A stretch of 17,065 nucleotides of DNA from Candidatus Kuenenbacteria bacterium CG08_land_8_20_14_0_20_37_23 (GCA_002778965.1 PEXX01000039.1:1-17065); one strand, 5' to 3'. Positions 6,542 through 14,671 are shown, counted from the stretch's first letter. Numbers and translations: made by a program. Notes: a model not told the origin generated them from the sequence alone.

Positions 6542-9511
6542 ATGCCCATTCCCGCGCTTAAAATAAAATCTCCGCAAAGCTGGAAAAAAAATAAATACTA
6601 TCCATCTGATCGCCTGATAGCCAAAAGGCGCACAGATGCTTTGCGAGGCGGTTTAAAGAGATTGAATTTCAAAAGAAAAACAAGAGAAACAGCCGCTCAC
6701 GCGATAAATTGCTATTTTGGCGTAAGAAAAAAAGGAATTTTAAAAAATAGATTGGTAAAAGGAATTATCAAGCTGTCTCTAGCTGGAACTTTGCTTGCCG
6801 TGATTTTCGCTTTCGGAATTTTCGCGTACTATTCTTCAAAAGTGCCGACTCGCGATGAAATTATCGCCTCCGCCGAGGGTGATTCAACGAAAATTTATGA
6901 CAGAACAGGTGAACATCTTTTATATAATGTCAACACAGAAGCGCAAAAAACATGGGTTCCGCTTGACCAAATACCTGAGCATGTCAAATGGGCGCTAATT
7001 GCAATTGAAGATGACCAATTTTACGCGCACAGCGGTTTTGATCTGCCGGCATTATTTAAAGTAGGCTTGCATGAATTTTTTGGAATCGGTCCGGCCAGAG
7101 GCGGATCAACTATCACGCAGCAACTAGTCAAAAATACTTTGCTCTCCCCTGAAAAAACATACCGCAGAAAAATAAAAGAAATGGTAATATCTTACCAAAT
7201 GGAAAAAAAATTTTCCAAAGATGAAATATTAGAACTTTATTTTAACGTTGTGCCATATGGATCAACCGCTTATGGGCTGGAAGCGGCCGCTGAAGCTTAT
7301 TTCGGCAAACGCGCGGAAAAACTTGATATTGCCGAAGGCGCGGTCTTGGCTGCTATGCTCCAAGCCACAACTTATTATTCACCTTATGGGTCGCACATAG
7401 ATGAACTTGTCACTCGTCAGCATCTTGTGCTCGACCAAATGGCTAAATTCGGTTATCTAACCGAAGATGAAGCTGGGCTTGCTAAAAAAGAAAATCTGTC
7501 ATTTCAAAAAATAAGAACTGCTATCCAAGCGCCACATTTTGTGCTTTATATCAAAGAATTTTTAGCAGAAAAATATGGTGAAGAAATAGTGGCCAAGGGA
7601 GGTCTGCATATAATAACAACGCTTGATTATGACAAACAAAAAATTGCCGAGGAAGAGATTACTAAAGGCGTTGAAAAAAATGAAGCCACTTACGGAGCGC
7701 ATAATGCCGCCTTGGTATCTATAAACGCTATCACCGGCGAAGTATTATCCTTAGTCGGCTCACGAGATTATTTCAATGAAGAGTATGATGGCGCGGTTAA
7801 TGTAACCATGCGGCCGCGCCAGCCAGGCTCATCCTTTAAACCGATCGTATATGCCACTGCATTTATGAAAGGACTTTCGCCAGATACCATCCTGTTTGAT
7901 GTATTGACGACATTCAAAACAGACATTAACGTTGACTATGAACCGCATAACTATAATGATAAAAATTTTGGACCAATATCAATCAAAAAAGCTTTGGCCG
8001 GATCATTAAATATTCCTGCTGTCAAGACCTTATATCTAACTGGCGTTGAAGACGTGCTTAATCTAGCTGAACAACTCGGCTACACAACATTTGCGGACCG
8101 ATCGCGTTTCGGATTATCGCTTGTTCTTGGCGGAGGAGAAGTAAAATTAATCGATCATGTGAGAGCATTCTCTGTTTTCGCGAATGAAGGTAAAAGAAAA
8201 AATCTGCAATATATACTCAAAGTAACGGACAAACAAGGCGCAATTCTTGAAGAATTCATGAAAGATGACAATCAGGGCGAAGAAGTGCTTGATCCGGAAA
8301 TTGCTAGAACAATCAATGATATTTTATCAGATAATGAAGCACGCGGTTATGTTTTTGGCACCAGTAATTATCTAACTCTTGGCGACCGGCCGGTAGCTGC
8401 CAAAACAGGAACAACCAATGACTATAGGGACGGATGGACCATAGGATATACTCCTTCTGTGGTGACCGGGGTATGGGTGGGAAATAATGATAACAGCACA
8501 ATGAAAGGTAAAGCTGATGGCAGCAATGTAGCAGCACCTATTTGGAATGGCTATATGAAGCGGATTCTAAAAGACAGCCAAAAAGAATCTTTTACAAAAC
8601 CTAAAATACGAGAAAAGCTTCCGGAAAAGCCGATGCTCAATGGACAAATCAGCCAAGAAAATATCATTAAAATAGACAGGGCATCTGGAAAATTAGCCAC
8701 ATCGCAAACACCGGAAAATTTTATTGAGGAGAAAACATTGCGCGAATTACATTCAATACTTCACTATGTCAATAAAGATAACATTTTAGGTCCTGTGCCG
8801 GAGCATCCTGGAAATGATCCAAATTATGCTTCATGGGAAAAAGAAGTAAAAAAATGGGCGGAAGAAAACGGCTACACCGCCACCAATAATTTGCCTATAG
8901 AATTTGACGACATTCACACCGAAGAAAATAAACCTAACTTAGAAATAACAAAGCCTGAAGAAAACACTCGTTTTTCAGATCCATCTCTTAGCGTGGAAAT
9001 ACTGATCAACACCAAAAGAACGATCAGCCGAGTTGAATATTTTATTGACAATCAATTAATCGCTACAAAAACTGAATATCCTTTTAATTTAATCCATTAC
9101 CAGTTATTTGGATTTGATAACGGGGATAGGAATCTGCGCGTCATCGCTTATGATGATGTTGATAACATCAGAGAAAAAAACACGCACGTCTACTTAGATC
9201 TGCCGGAGGAATACAGTCGTCCAATTGTATGGCTGGCGCCCCAAAACAATGAGCAGATTTATGCAGAAGAATTTCCTTACAATATAAATGTTAAAATAAA
9301 CAATCCAGCGCTTTATCAAAAAGCGGATTTTTATATGAAACGTCAAGGAGCATCTTCCATATGGATTAATTATAAAGAAATCAATAGTCCGGAAGTTAAT
9401 CTGCTGCTTCTTGAAGCGGTTGCCGGCGATTATAATTTTTATGCGGTGCTGACGGGCAAAGACGGACAAACTATGCAGGATGATGGAGTCAATGTCAAAG
9501 TGATGCCATAA
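6542..9511 (+). CDS. Class A penicillin-binding protein (PBP1A-type) with C-terminal Ig-like extension
   Basis: A 989-residue bifunctional peptidoglycan synthase anchored in the cytoplasmic membrane. A basic cytoplasmic tail (1-75) precedes one membrane helix (about 76-97). The GT51 glycosyltransferase domain spans about 110-290: EDDQFYAHSGFD holds the first catalytic Glu (156), then GGSTITQQLVKN (187-198), RRKIKEM with the second Glu (213), and ELYFNVVPYGSTAYGLEAAAEAYFGK. The transpeptidase domain spans about 385-680: SxxK at 430-433 (PGSSFKP), SxN at 488-490 (GSLN) and KTGT at 621-624. Beyond about residue 700 lies an extension of nearly 290 residues with a linker and beta-rich Ig-like segments (for example LEITKPEENTRF and ISRVEYFIDNQL), longer than in standard PBP1A. 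The long tail may bind cell-wall or surface polymers; this is inference. All catalytic motifs are intact. Confidence 0.95.
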   Translation: MPIPALKIKSPQSWKKNKYYPSDRLIAKRRTDALRGGLKRLNFKRKTRETAAHAINCYFGVRKKGILKNRLVKGIIKLSLAGTLLAVIFAFGIFAYYSSKVPTRDEIIASAEGDSTKIYDRTGEHLLYNVNTEAQKTWVPLDQIPEHVKWALIAIEDDQFYAHSGFDLPALFKVGLHEFFGIGPARGGSTITQQLVKNTLLSPEKTYRRKIKEMVISYQMEKKFSKDEILELYFNVVPYGSTAYGLEAAAEAYFGKRAEKLDIAEGAVLAAMLQATTYYSPYGSHIDELVTRQHLVLDQMAKFGYLTEDEAGLAKKENLSFQKIRTAIQAPHFVLYIKEFLAEKYGEEIVAKGGLHIITTLDYDKQKIAEEEITKGVEKNEATYGAHNAALVSINAITGEVLSLVGSRDYFNEEYDGAVNVTMRPRQPGSSFKPIVYATAFMKGLSPDTILFDVLTTFKTDINVDYEPHNYNDKNFGPISIKKALAGSLNIPAVKTLYLTGVEDVLNLAEQLGYTTFADRSRFGLSLVLGGGEVKLIDHVRAFSVFANEGKRKNLQYILKVTDKQGAILEEFMKDDNQGEEVLDPEIARTINDILSDNEARGYVFGTSNYLTLGDRPVAAKTGTTNDYRDGWTIGYTPSVVTGVWVGNNDNSTMKGKADGSNVAAPIWNGYMKRILKDSQKESFTKPKIREKLPEKPMLNGQISQENIIKIDRASGKLATSQTPENFIEEKTLRELHSILHYVNKDNILGPVPEHPGNDPNYASWEKEVKKWAEENGYTATNNLPIEFDDIHTEENKPNLEITKPEENTRFSDPSLSVEILINTKRTISRVEYFIDNQLIATKTEYPFNLIHYQLFGFDNGDRNLRVIAYDDVDNIREKNTHVYLDLPEEYSRPIVWLAPQNNEQIYAEEFPYNINVKINNPALYQKADFYMKRQGASSIWINYKEINSPEVNLLLLEAVAGDYNFYAVLTGKDGQTMQDDGVNVKVMP

Positions 9512-9529
9512 ATAAATACATAAAAAAAT

Positions 9530-9557
9530 TTGACAAATTCTATCATTATGTTATACT
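9530..9557 (+). promoter_or_regulatory. Promoter for the KH-domain gene
   Basis: TTGACA (9530-9535), a 16-bp spacer and TATACT (9552-9557). It lies just after the PBP stop and leaves a leader of about 50 bases before the start at 9614. Confidence 0.75.
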
Positions 9558-9568
9558 AATTCTAACTG

Positions 9569-9613
9569 AAAGGTCGTTACAAAATTTGTTTATTAAGTAA
9601 CTGTTTAGAATAT
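9569..9613 (+). promoter_or_regulatory. Leader element beginning AAAGGTCG
   Basis: AAAGGTCG (9569-9576) stands 45 bases before the start codon, close to the predicted 5' end of the transcript, followed by TTTATTAA. The same AAAGGTCG, also followed by TTTATTAA, stands 48 bases before the first array pilin (13778-13785). Short GTTAC/GTAAC arms (9576-9580, 9597-9601) could pair here. Role unknown; coincidence is possible. Confidence 0.3.
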
Positions 9614-9952
9614 ATGACTAACGCAGTTGTTAATGATAAGGAATTCTTGGAATTCATTGTCAAGGCTTTAGTCGATAATCCAGATAATGTTTCAGTGGAA
9701 AGAAAAGTTGATGAGATGGGAGTTCTGCTAACTCTCAATTTGAATCCTGCTGATATGGGTTATGTAATTGGCCGCCAAGGCCAAAACGCTAAAGCTATCC
9801 GCACTCTTTTGAGACTTGTTGGCGCCAAAAATAGCGCGCACGTCAATCTCAAAATCAATGAACCGGAAGGTTCTACCAGAGGCAGAGGCAGAATGCATGC
9901 TCCAAAAACCGAAGAAACTGATACTTCAGCCGTAGATGATCTCAAGATTTAA
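9614..9952 (+). CDS. khpA: KH-domain RNA-binding protein (KhpA-like)
   Basis: A 112-residue small KH-domain protein of the KhpA (YlqC) family, RNA-binding proteins that with KhpB (Jag) influence cell division and translation in other bacteria. The KH core runs from about residue 8 to 82. The GxxG loop is GRQG (53-56, in GYVIGRQGQNAKAIRTLLR), and the preceding strand is VLLTLNLNP. KhpA is normally 75-80 residues; this one has about 30 extra at the C-terminus, with a GSTRGRGRM patch that could add RNA contacts, and then an acidic end. The next gene is trmD; in Firmicutes khpA also lies in the rpsP-khpA-rimM-trmD-rplS neighbourhood, which supports the call. A terminator separates the two genes here. 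Confidence 0.9.
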   Translation: MTNAVVNDKEFLEFIVKALVDNPDNVSVERKVDEMGVLLTLNLNPADMGYVIGRQGQNAKAIRTLLRLVGAKNSAHVNLKINEPEGSTRGRGRMHAPKTEETDTSAVDDLKI

Positions 9953-9971
9953 TCTTAATTCTTGAACAATA

Positions 9972-10006
9972 GAAGAACCGTGCTACAATAGTAGTGCGGT
10001 TCTTTA
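9972..10006 (+). terminator. Rho-independent terminator after the KH gene
   Basis: AGAACCG (9974-9980) pairs with CGGTTCT (9997-10003), and GCTAC/GTAG continue the stem through two G-U wobbles to an AATA loop: about 12-13 bp. Only a short T run follows (TTT, 10003-10005), so it may terminate partially and allow read-through to trmD. Confidence 0.65.
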
Positions 10007-10116
10007 AATAGAATTAGTTTATAAAATTATATAATCAAAAAGTTAGAAAATTTTGTTTTTACAATAATGATTTTTAGCTTTGTGACTTTACAACTTTTAT
10101 TTCTAATTCACAATTT

Positions 10117-10806
10117 ATGCGATTTGATATCATTACAATTTTTCCACAAATGCTCGGCTCTTATCTAGGTGAATCTCTATTGGGCCGCGCGCAAAAGAAC
10201 AAATTGATTAGCATCACCATGCATAATTTGCGAGATGGGGCAAAAGACAAACGTCTGACTGTTGATGATGCGCCTTATGGCGGAGGTCCGGGGATGGTGA
10301 TGATGATTGAGCCAATTGCCAAAACCCTTAAAAAAATCAAACGTCGAAAGAAAAGCAAGGTGATTCTCCTTGATCCGGCTGGAAAACAGTTCAGTCAAAA
10401 AATAGCGGCTGACCTTTCAAAATTAGATCAGCTCATTTTTATCTGTGGCAGATATGAAGGCATTGACGCGCGTGTGGACAAACTGGCAGATGAAAAAATT
10501 TCTATCGGCCCGTATGTTTTATCTGGCGGCGAACTTGGCGCTGGAGTGATTCTAGAGGCAGTCGCAAGGCTCATTCCAGGAGTACTCGGCAACAAACAAT
10601 CATTAAATGAAGAAACATTCAATTATCGGCCATCAAAAATTGGCAATAAAAAATCTAAAGTTGACACGGAGTATCCACAATATACCAGACCAAAAATTTT
10701 TATACACACACATGGATCAAAAAAGAAAAAACTTCATGTGCCAAAAGTGCTGTTGAACGGAAATCATAAAGAAATTAACAAATGGCGTCAAAAACATAGC
10801 AAATAA
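10117..10806 (+). CDS. trmD: tRNA (guanine37-N1)-methyltransferase
   Basis: A 229-residue SPOUT-class methyltransferase that uses S-adenosylmethionine to methylate G37 next to the anticodon and prevent +1 frameshifting. Signatures are YGGGPGM (54-60), LDPAGK (85-90), GRYEGID (111-117) and IGPYVLSGGEL (130-140); the last two form the trefoil-knot SAM site. The C-terminal part has YPQYTRP and NGNHKEINKWR. Two points differ from the E. coli form. The conserved EDSF, whose Asp is the general base, reads EETF (about 166-169). The linker between this and YTRP carries an extra basic stretch (SKIGNKKSKVD). The family's usual neighbours rimM, rpsP and rplS are absent. No clear promoter was found in the 110-base gap after the terminator. 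Confidence 0.95.
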   Translation: MRFDIITIFPQMLGSYLGESLLGRAQKNKLISITMHNLRDGAKDKRLTVDDAPYGGGPGMVMMIEPIAKTLKKIKRRKKSKVILLDPAGKQFSQKIAADLSKLDQLIFICGRYEGIDARVDKLADEKISIGPYVLSGGELGAGVILEAVARLIPGVLGNKQSLNEETFNYRPSKIGNKKSKVDTEYPQYTRPKIFIHTHGSKKKKLHVPKVLLNGNHKEINKWRQKHSK

Positions 10807-10868
10807 TAGTCCAATGTGTTAAACTAATATATAGAAATCTTTATTTAATTTTAATTTATTTACATTCT

Positions 10869-11744
10869 ATGCAACTGCCTAAAAAAGCGATCATTACGGT
10901 GGCTGGTTCAGGCACTAGGTTTTTGCCAGCTACCAAATCACAACCAAAAGAAATGTTGCCGATTATTGACAAACCAATTATCCAATATAATGTAGAAGAA
11001 TTAGTAAATTCAGGAATAAAAGATATAATATTAGTAACAAAAAGGGGCGGGCATGCGATTGAGGATCATTTTGATTCTAATTTTGAATTGGAACATCAAC
11101 TGCTCGAAACAGGCAAAAAAGATAAACTAAAAACTATCAGGGAAATTTCAAAAATCGCTAATTTCATTTATTTGCGCCAGAAAATACATCTGCCATATGG
11201 CAATGCCACGCCTCTGTTAGTCGCTAAAGATCTGGTTTCCGATGCTCCATTTTTGTACCTGTTCGGCGATGATATAACTAAATCAAAAGTGCCTGTATGC
11301 CAGCAATTAATTGATATTTACCAAAAAAATCCAACCGCCGCAGCCGTGATTGCCGCGCAAAAAATTCCTCGCAAAGTGGCTTATCGCTATGGCATTATCA
11401 AACTTAAAAAGGGCACATCCAATATCTATGAGAATATCGTTGAAAAACCAAAACCAGGCACAGAGCCGACTGATTTGGCAGAATTCGGCAGATTTTTATT
11501 TACGCCAAAAATTTTGCCAATCATCAAAAAACTGAAAACAGGCAAAAATAAAGAATTATGGCTGGTAGACGCTATTAACGAATTGGCAAAAAAAGAAAAA
11601 GTGATTGTGCACGAAATAGAGGGCAAATGGCTTACAACGGGCGACCCTTTGAACTATCTAAAAACGACTCTTGAGTTCGCGCTTGAAAGAGACGATCTAA
11701 AAAATGAGCTGAAAAAATATATTGTTAAAAAGCTAGGTATATAG
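10869..11744 (+). CDS. galU: UTP-glucose-1-phosphate uridylyltransferase
   Basis: A 291-residue nucleotidyltransferase that makes UDP-glucose from UTP and glucose 1-phosphate, a precursor for surface glycans. GSGTRFLPATKSQPKEMLP (13-31) is the signature nucleotide-binding loop with the catalytic Lys-Glu pair. Further family elements are KPIIQYNVEE (35-44), GNATPLLVAKDLV (111-123), FGDD (132-135, metal and sugar-phosphate site), VEKPKPG, EFGRFLF and a C-terminal WLTTGDPLNYL. Length is normal. The N-terminal AAGLGTR of many homologues is VAGSGTR here. The product could feed the glycosyltransferase at 3452, but that link is inference. Confidence 0.95.
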   Translation: MQLPKKAIITVAGSGTRFLPATKSQPKEMLPIIDKPIIQYNVEELVNSGIKDIILVTKRGGHAIEDHFDSNFELEHQLLETGKKDKLKTIREISKIANFIYLRQKIHLPYGNATPLLVAKDLVSDAPFLYLFGDDITKSKVPVCQQLIDIYQKNPTAAAVIAAQKIPRKVAYRYGIIKLKKGTSNIYENIVEKPKPGTEPTDLAEFGRFLFTPKILPIIKKLKTGKNKELWLVDAINELAKKEKVIVHEIEGKWLTTGDPLNYLKTTLEFALERDDLKNELKKYIVKKLGI

Positions 11745-11750
11745 TATAAT
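11722..11750 (+). promoter_or_regulatory. Promoter of the solute-binding protein / pilin-like operon
   Basis: TTGTTA (11722-11727), a 17-bp spacer and TATAAT (11745-11750), lying across the end of galU. Transcription would start only some 10-13 bases before the ATG at 11770. GGAAG (11756-11760) could serve as an SD, 9 bases from the ATG. Confidence 0.7.
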
Positions 11751-11769
11751 AAAACGGAAGATTAAAATT

Positions 11770-13212
11770 ATGAATTATTTCAATAATTCATCGTCAATAA
11801 TGCGAAATATGTTCTGCAAACATCATAAATTCAAATTAATCACCATGATGCTAATTGCTATCTTTTTTTTGACAAGCGGTTTTGGCTGTAAACAAGGCAA
11901 CATGGATGCGGTTAATGATCTAAAAAAACCAATTATTCTGAAATATTGGCGTGTTTTTGATTCGAGCGACAGTTTTGACGACATCATAAGCTCCTATAAC
12001 CAATCGCACCCAAATGTTAATATAGAATATAGAAAATTACGCTATGACGAGTATGAAAAAGAACTTCTTGAGGCTTGGGCAGAAGATAGGGGTCCTGATA
12101 TCTTTGCCATCCATAATACGTGGATAGGAAAGTACGCAAGAAAAATTCTGGCTATGCCAGAAACGGTCAAATTGCCATATGTGGTGTCAAGAAACAAAAA
12201 AACGAAAGACATTGAAAAAGCCGACTATCAGCAGGTGAAAATGCTAAGTCCAATGGATATTAGAAATAATTTTGCTGAAACTATTTATCAAGACGTGGTG
12301 CGCGATTCGCAAATTTTCGGTCTGCCTTTGTCTCTTGATAGTTTGGCTTTATTTTACAACAGGACCATGCTTGATAACGCACAAATCATTAAAGTGCCAA
12401 GTACTTGGGTAGAAATTAAAGAAGCTGCCAAAAAACTAACGCTGCAAAATGACACCGGCGAAATTGTACAGGCCGGCATAGCGCTTGGCACTAATAATAA
12501 CATCAATAGATATAGTGACATTCTTAATCTGTTAATGATGCAAAATGGAACGCTCATGACAGATGAAACCGGCAGTAGAGCGACTTTTAACCAGCCATCG
12601 CCTTACGCGGTTGATAAAAGTTATCGGCCCGGGCAAGAAGCGTTGCGTTTTTACACTGACTTCGCCATGCCATCAAAAGAAGTATATAGCTGGAATGAAA
12701 CAATGCCCGAAGCCAGCGAGGCGTTTGTAGCAGCTAGGCTCGCAATGATGCTAGGATATTCATATCAATTACCATTGATAAGAACACGGGGAATCAAACT
12801 CAATATTGGCATTGCTGAAGCGCCGCATATTAATGCTGACGGCACGGATGCTTTAGGCAGTAAAATAAATTTTGCCAGTTATTGGATAGAAACCGTTGCA
12901 AAAAAAACCGCGCACCCGGACTATGCCTGGAATTTTTTAATGTTTGCGGCTGATAAAGAACATGTAATAAAATACCTGCAAAAAACAAAAAAGCCGACTG
13001 CTTTGCGATCCCTAATAGAGACACAGCTGGAAGATGCTGATATCAAACCATTTGCCGATCAGGTATTAACAGCGCAATCATGGTATCGCGGCAATGACGG
13101 CCAGGCAACGGAAAATATTTTTGGAGAAATGATTGACGCTATACTTAAAGGAAAAAATACAGCTGAAGAAGCTATGCGTTACGCGGTAGAAAGAATCAAC
13201 CAAACATTTTGA
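11770..13212 (+). CDS. Family 1 extracellular solute-binding lipoprotein
   Basis: A 480-residue exported protein resembling the substrate-binding proteins of sugar ABC transporters (SBP family 1). A basic N-region and hydrophobic stretch (21-36) end in TSGFGC, so Cys40 is the likely lipidated residue, although Gly at -3 is unusual for a lipobox. The mature part begins PIILKYWRVFDSSDSFDDII and contains YNQSHPNVNIEYRKL, GPDIFAIHNTWI, GLPLSLDSLALFYNR, PSTWVEIKEAAKKLT and PDYAWNFLMFAADKE, the usual order for this fold. No ABC permease or ATPase is in the window. Instead the gene runs into a pilin-like gene 2 bases downstream, so it may serve a surface apparatus rather than, or besides, import. 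Ligand unknown. Confidence 0.88.
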   Translation: MNYFNNSSSIMRNMFCKHHKFKLITMMLIAIFFLTSGFGCKQGNMDAVNDLKKPIILKYWRVFDSSDSFDDIISSYNQSHPNVNIEYRKLRYDEYEKELLEAWAEDRGPDIFAIHNTWIGKYARKILAMPETVKLPYVVSRNKKTKDIEKADYQQVKMLSPMDIRNNFAETIYQDVVRDSQIFGLPLSLDSLALFYNRTMLDNAQIIKVPSTWVEIKEAAKKLTLQNDTGEIVQAGIALGTNNNINRYSDILNLLMMQNGTLMTDETGSRATFNQPSPYAVDKSYRPGQEALRFYTDFAMPSKEVYSWNETMPEASEAFVAARLAMMLGYSYQLPLIRTRGIKLNIGIAEAPHINADGTDALGSKINFASYWIETVAKKTAHPDYAWNFLMFAADKEHVIKYLQKTKKPTALRSLIETQLEDADIKPFADQVLTAQSWYRGNDGQATENIFGEMIDAILKGKNTAEEAMRYAVERINQTF

Positions 13213-13214
13213 AT

Positions 13215-13643
13215 ATGAAAAAAATCATCCTGGCCATTATATTAATATTGCTTGCAGTTAATCTGTTTGCCCCGCTAAATGACGCATCGGCTTTTAGTCT
13301 AATGGAAAAAATTAATTCAAGCTGTATTAAGCGTGGAGATTGCACAGTTTGCGACGGCCTAATGATTCTTTTTAATGCGGCCAGATTTATTTTTATCTCA
13401 ATGTCCGGCATAGCTTTGATTATGATGCTTTGGGCCGGTAGTGGACTGATTATGAACTGGGGAAGCGCAGAAACAATAACGCAAAATAAAAAAATAATAT
13501 TGCACACTTTGTTGGCTATCCTTATCATTCTTCTGGCATGGACTTTAGTCAACGCCGTGTTCCTTTTTTTGGCGGGTGATATAACGGAAAATAAATTTTG
13601 GACATCAGGCGGCAAGTGGTGGGTAGCCCCAAAATGCAATTAA
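13215..13643 (+). CDS. Divergent VirB2/TrbC-like small membrane protein
   Basis: A 142-residue protein with a signal peptide (1-26, ending ASA), a short Cys-containing segment (C37, C43, C46), and two membrane helices (about 53-79 and 93-119) joined by a polar loop with NWGSAETITQNKK. A Trp-rich, Cys-ended tail follows. The topology matches the five downstream pilin-like proteins, but the WMTAGGNEE loop is replaced by MNWGSAETI, so it is a distant member. An in-frame TTG at 13209 overlaps the previous stop, but the ATG at 13215 starts cleanly at the Lys-Lys signal peptide and is preferred. It is cotranscribed with the solute-binding protein. It may be a minor pilin or assembly partner (inference). 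Confidence 0.78.
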   Translation: MKKIILAIILILLAVNLFAPLNDASAFSLMEKINSSCIKRGDCTVCDGLMILFNAARFIFISMSGIALIMMLWAGSGLIMNWGSAETITQNKKIILHTLLAILIILLAWTLVNAVFLFLAGDITENKFWTSGGKWWVAPKCN

Positions 13644-13725
13644 AAACAAATTACAAACGCAAACAGCAAAACCAGCCGGTTACTAATCTATTTATTACTT
13701 GCCACTTATTTCTTAATTTACTTAT

Positions 13726-13755
13726 TTGCTTATTTATCATATTTCATTATATAAT
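13726..13755 (+). promoter_or_regulatory. Probable promoter of the pilin array
   Basis: TTGCTT (13726-13731), an 18-bp spacer and TATAAT (13750-13755). It gives a leader of about 65 bases containing AAAGGTCG (13778-13785), also found before the KH gene. The rest of the 182-base gap is pyrimidine-rich and shows no gene. Confidence 0.5.
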
Positions 13756-13825
13756 AAATACATAAATTAAACATAGTAAAGGTCGAGTATATTTACTTTA
13801 TTAAAATAAAATTTTTTATACGCGT

Positions 13826-14203
13826 ATGAAAAATATTTCAAAAATTAGTACTGGCCTTTTAATTTTCTTGGGACTTGCATTAATAGCTTCTCCTGTTTTG
13901 GCGGCAGTAGCTCCAGATCTGTTCGGAATCAACTATGCCGCCAACGTAGGTCTGGGAACGAAAGAAATCAGAGACGTAGCTTCAAAAGTGATCAATACTC
14001 TGCTTGGTATTCTTGGTATTTTAGCTTTGGTAATTATTCTAATCGGCGGATTCCGTTGGATGACCGCCGCCGGCAACGAAGAAGGAATCGCCTCGGCAAA
14101 AAAGACTATCGCCGCGGGGCTTATCGGTTTAATTATTATTTTCTTCGCCTATGCCATCGTACTCTTTGTTTTCAATGTTGTAGGAAAATCCGTTACTGGA
14201 TAA
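13826..14203 (+). CDS. VirB2/TrbC-like pilin, EEGI type (array member 1)
   Basis: A 125-residue exported membrane protein. Signal peptide 1-26 (ending SPVLA), a short extracellular segment (27-55), helix 1 (about 56-74), a polar loop GFRWMTAAGNEEGIASAKK (75-93), and helix 2 (about 94-118). Small size, cleavable signal and a helix-loop-helix core match VirB2/TrbC-type pilins of type IV secretion systems, which polymerise into pili. The family assignment rests on topology and the WMTAxGNEE signature, common in Patescibacteria and mollicute conjugation loci; pilus assembly is inference. Closest to the array member at 15643 (both EEGI, both IIFFAYAI). As the shortest and simplest copy with its own promoter, it may be the major subunit. 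Confidence 0.85.
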   Translation: MKNISKISTGLLIFLGLALIASPVLAAVAPDLFGINYAANVGLGTKEIRDVASKVINTLLGILGILALVIILIGGFRWMTAAGNEEGIASAKKTIAAGLIGLIIIFFAYAIVLFVFNVVGKSVTG

Positions 14204-14236
14204 ATAATTTCTCGGATAATAAGACAAGATCTGCCT

Positions 14237-14671
14237 ATGTATTTTAAACGCACCAAAAGGAGAAGTCCAATAAATGCTTTGCCAACGATTATTCTTACTA
14301 CGCTGATAATATTTATTATTGCTTCTCCTTTTGTGTTTACGCCGTATTTTTCAGTCAAACTAAATCCGGCGCAAGCATTCAATTTTCACGCGTCTCTAGA
14401 CAAAATCGCCTATAAATCCGGATTGGGGCAAGCGAGCGGCGGAGGCGGACTGCCAGAAATTATTGGCAGTATTATTTATGGAGTTTTGGGACTCCTGGGA
14501 GTATTTTTTTTAATTTTAATTATTATAAATGGCTTCAAATGGATGACTGCCGGCGGCAATGAAGAAACTGTGACAAAAACAAAAAAAGCTCTGGCCAACG
14601 CGGCTATCGGAGTTTTAATTATCTTGTCCAGTTACGCCATTGCTTTTTTCGTTATTGATGTTATTTTATAA
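14237..14671 (+). CDS. VirB2/TrbC-like pilin, EETV type (array member 2)
   Basis: A 144-residue protein starting 33 bases after the previous pilin. A basic N-terminus (KRTKRRS) precedes a long signal-like segment (17-47, ending NPAQA). A Gly-rich linker (QASGGGGLPE) leads into helix 1 (about 75-98), the loop GFKWMTAGGNEETVTKTKK (99-117), and helix 2 (about 118-143), which ends in FVIDVIL. The long basic leader is unlike member 1. The sequence from the loop onward closely matches the member at 16498. Confidence 0.83.
   Translation: MYFKRTKRRSPINALPTIILTTLIIFIIASPFVFTPYFSVKLNPAQAFNFHASLDKIAYKSGLGQASGGGGLPEIIGSIIYGVLGLLGVFFLILIIINGFKWMTAGGNEETVTKTKKALANAAIGVLIILSSYAIAFFVIDVIL

Noticed and set aside
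10007..10116. Promoter for trmD
   Set aside because: TATAAT occurs at 10030-10035 and TACAAT at 10060-10065, but neither has an acceptable -35 box; in such AT-rich DNA this is expected by chance.
13209..13214. TTG as start of the divergent pilin-like gene
   Set aside because: It overlaps the previous stop and adds only Met-Asn before a normal ATG; the signal peptide starts naturally at the ATG at 13215.
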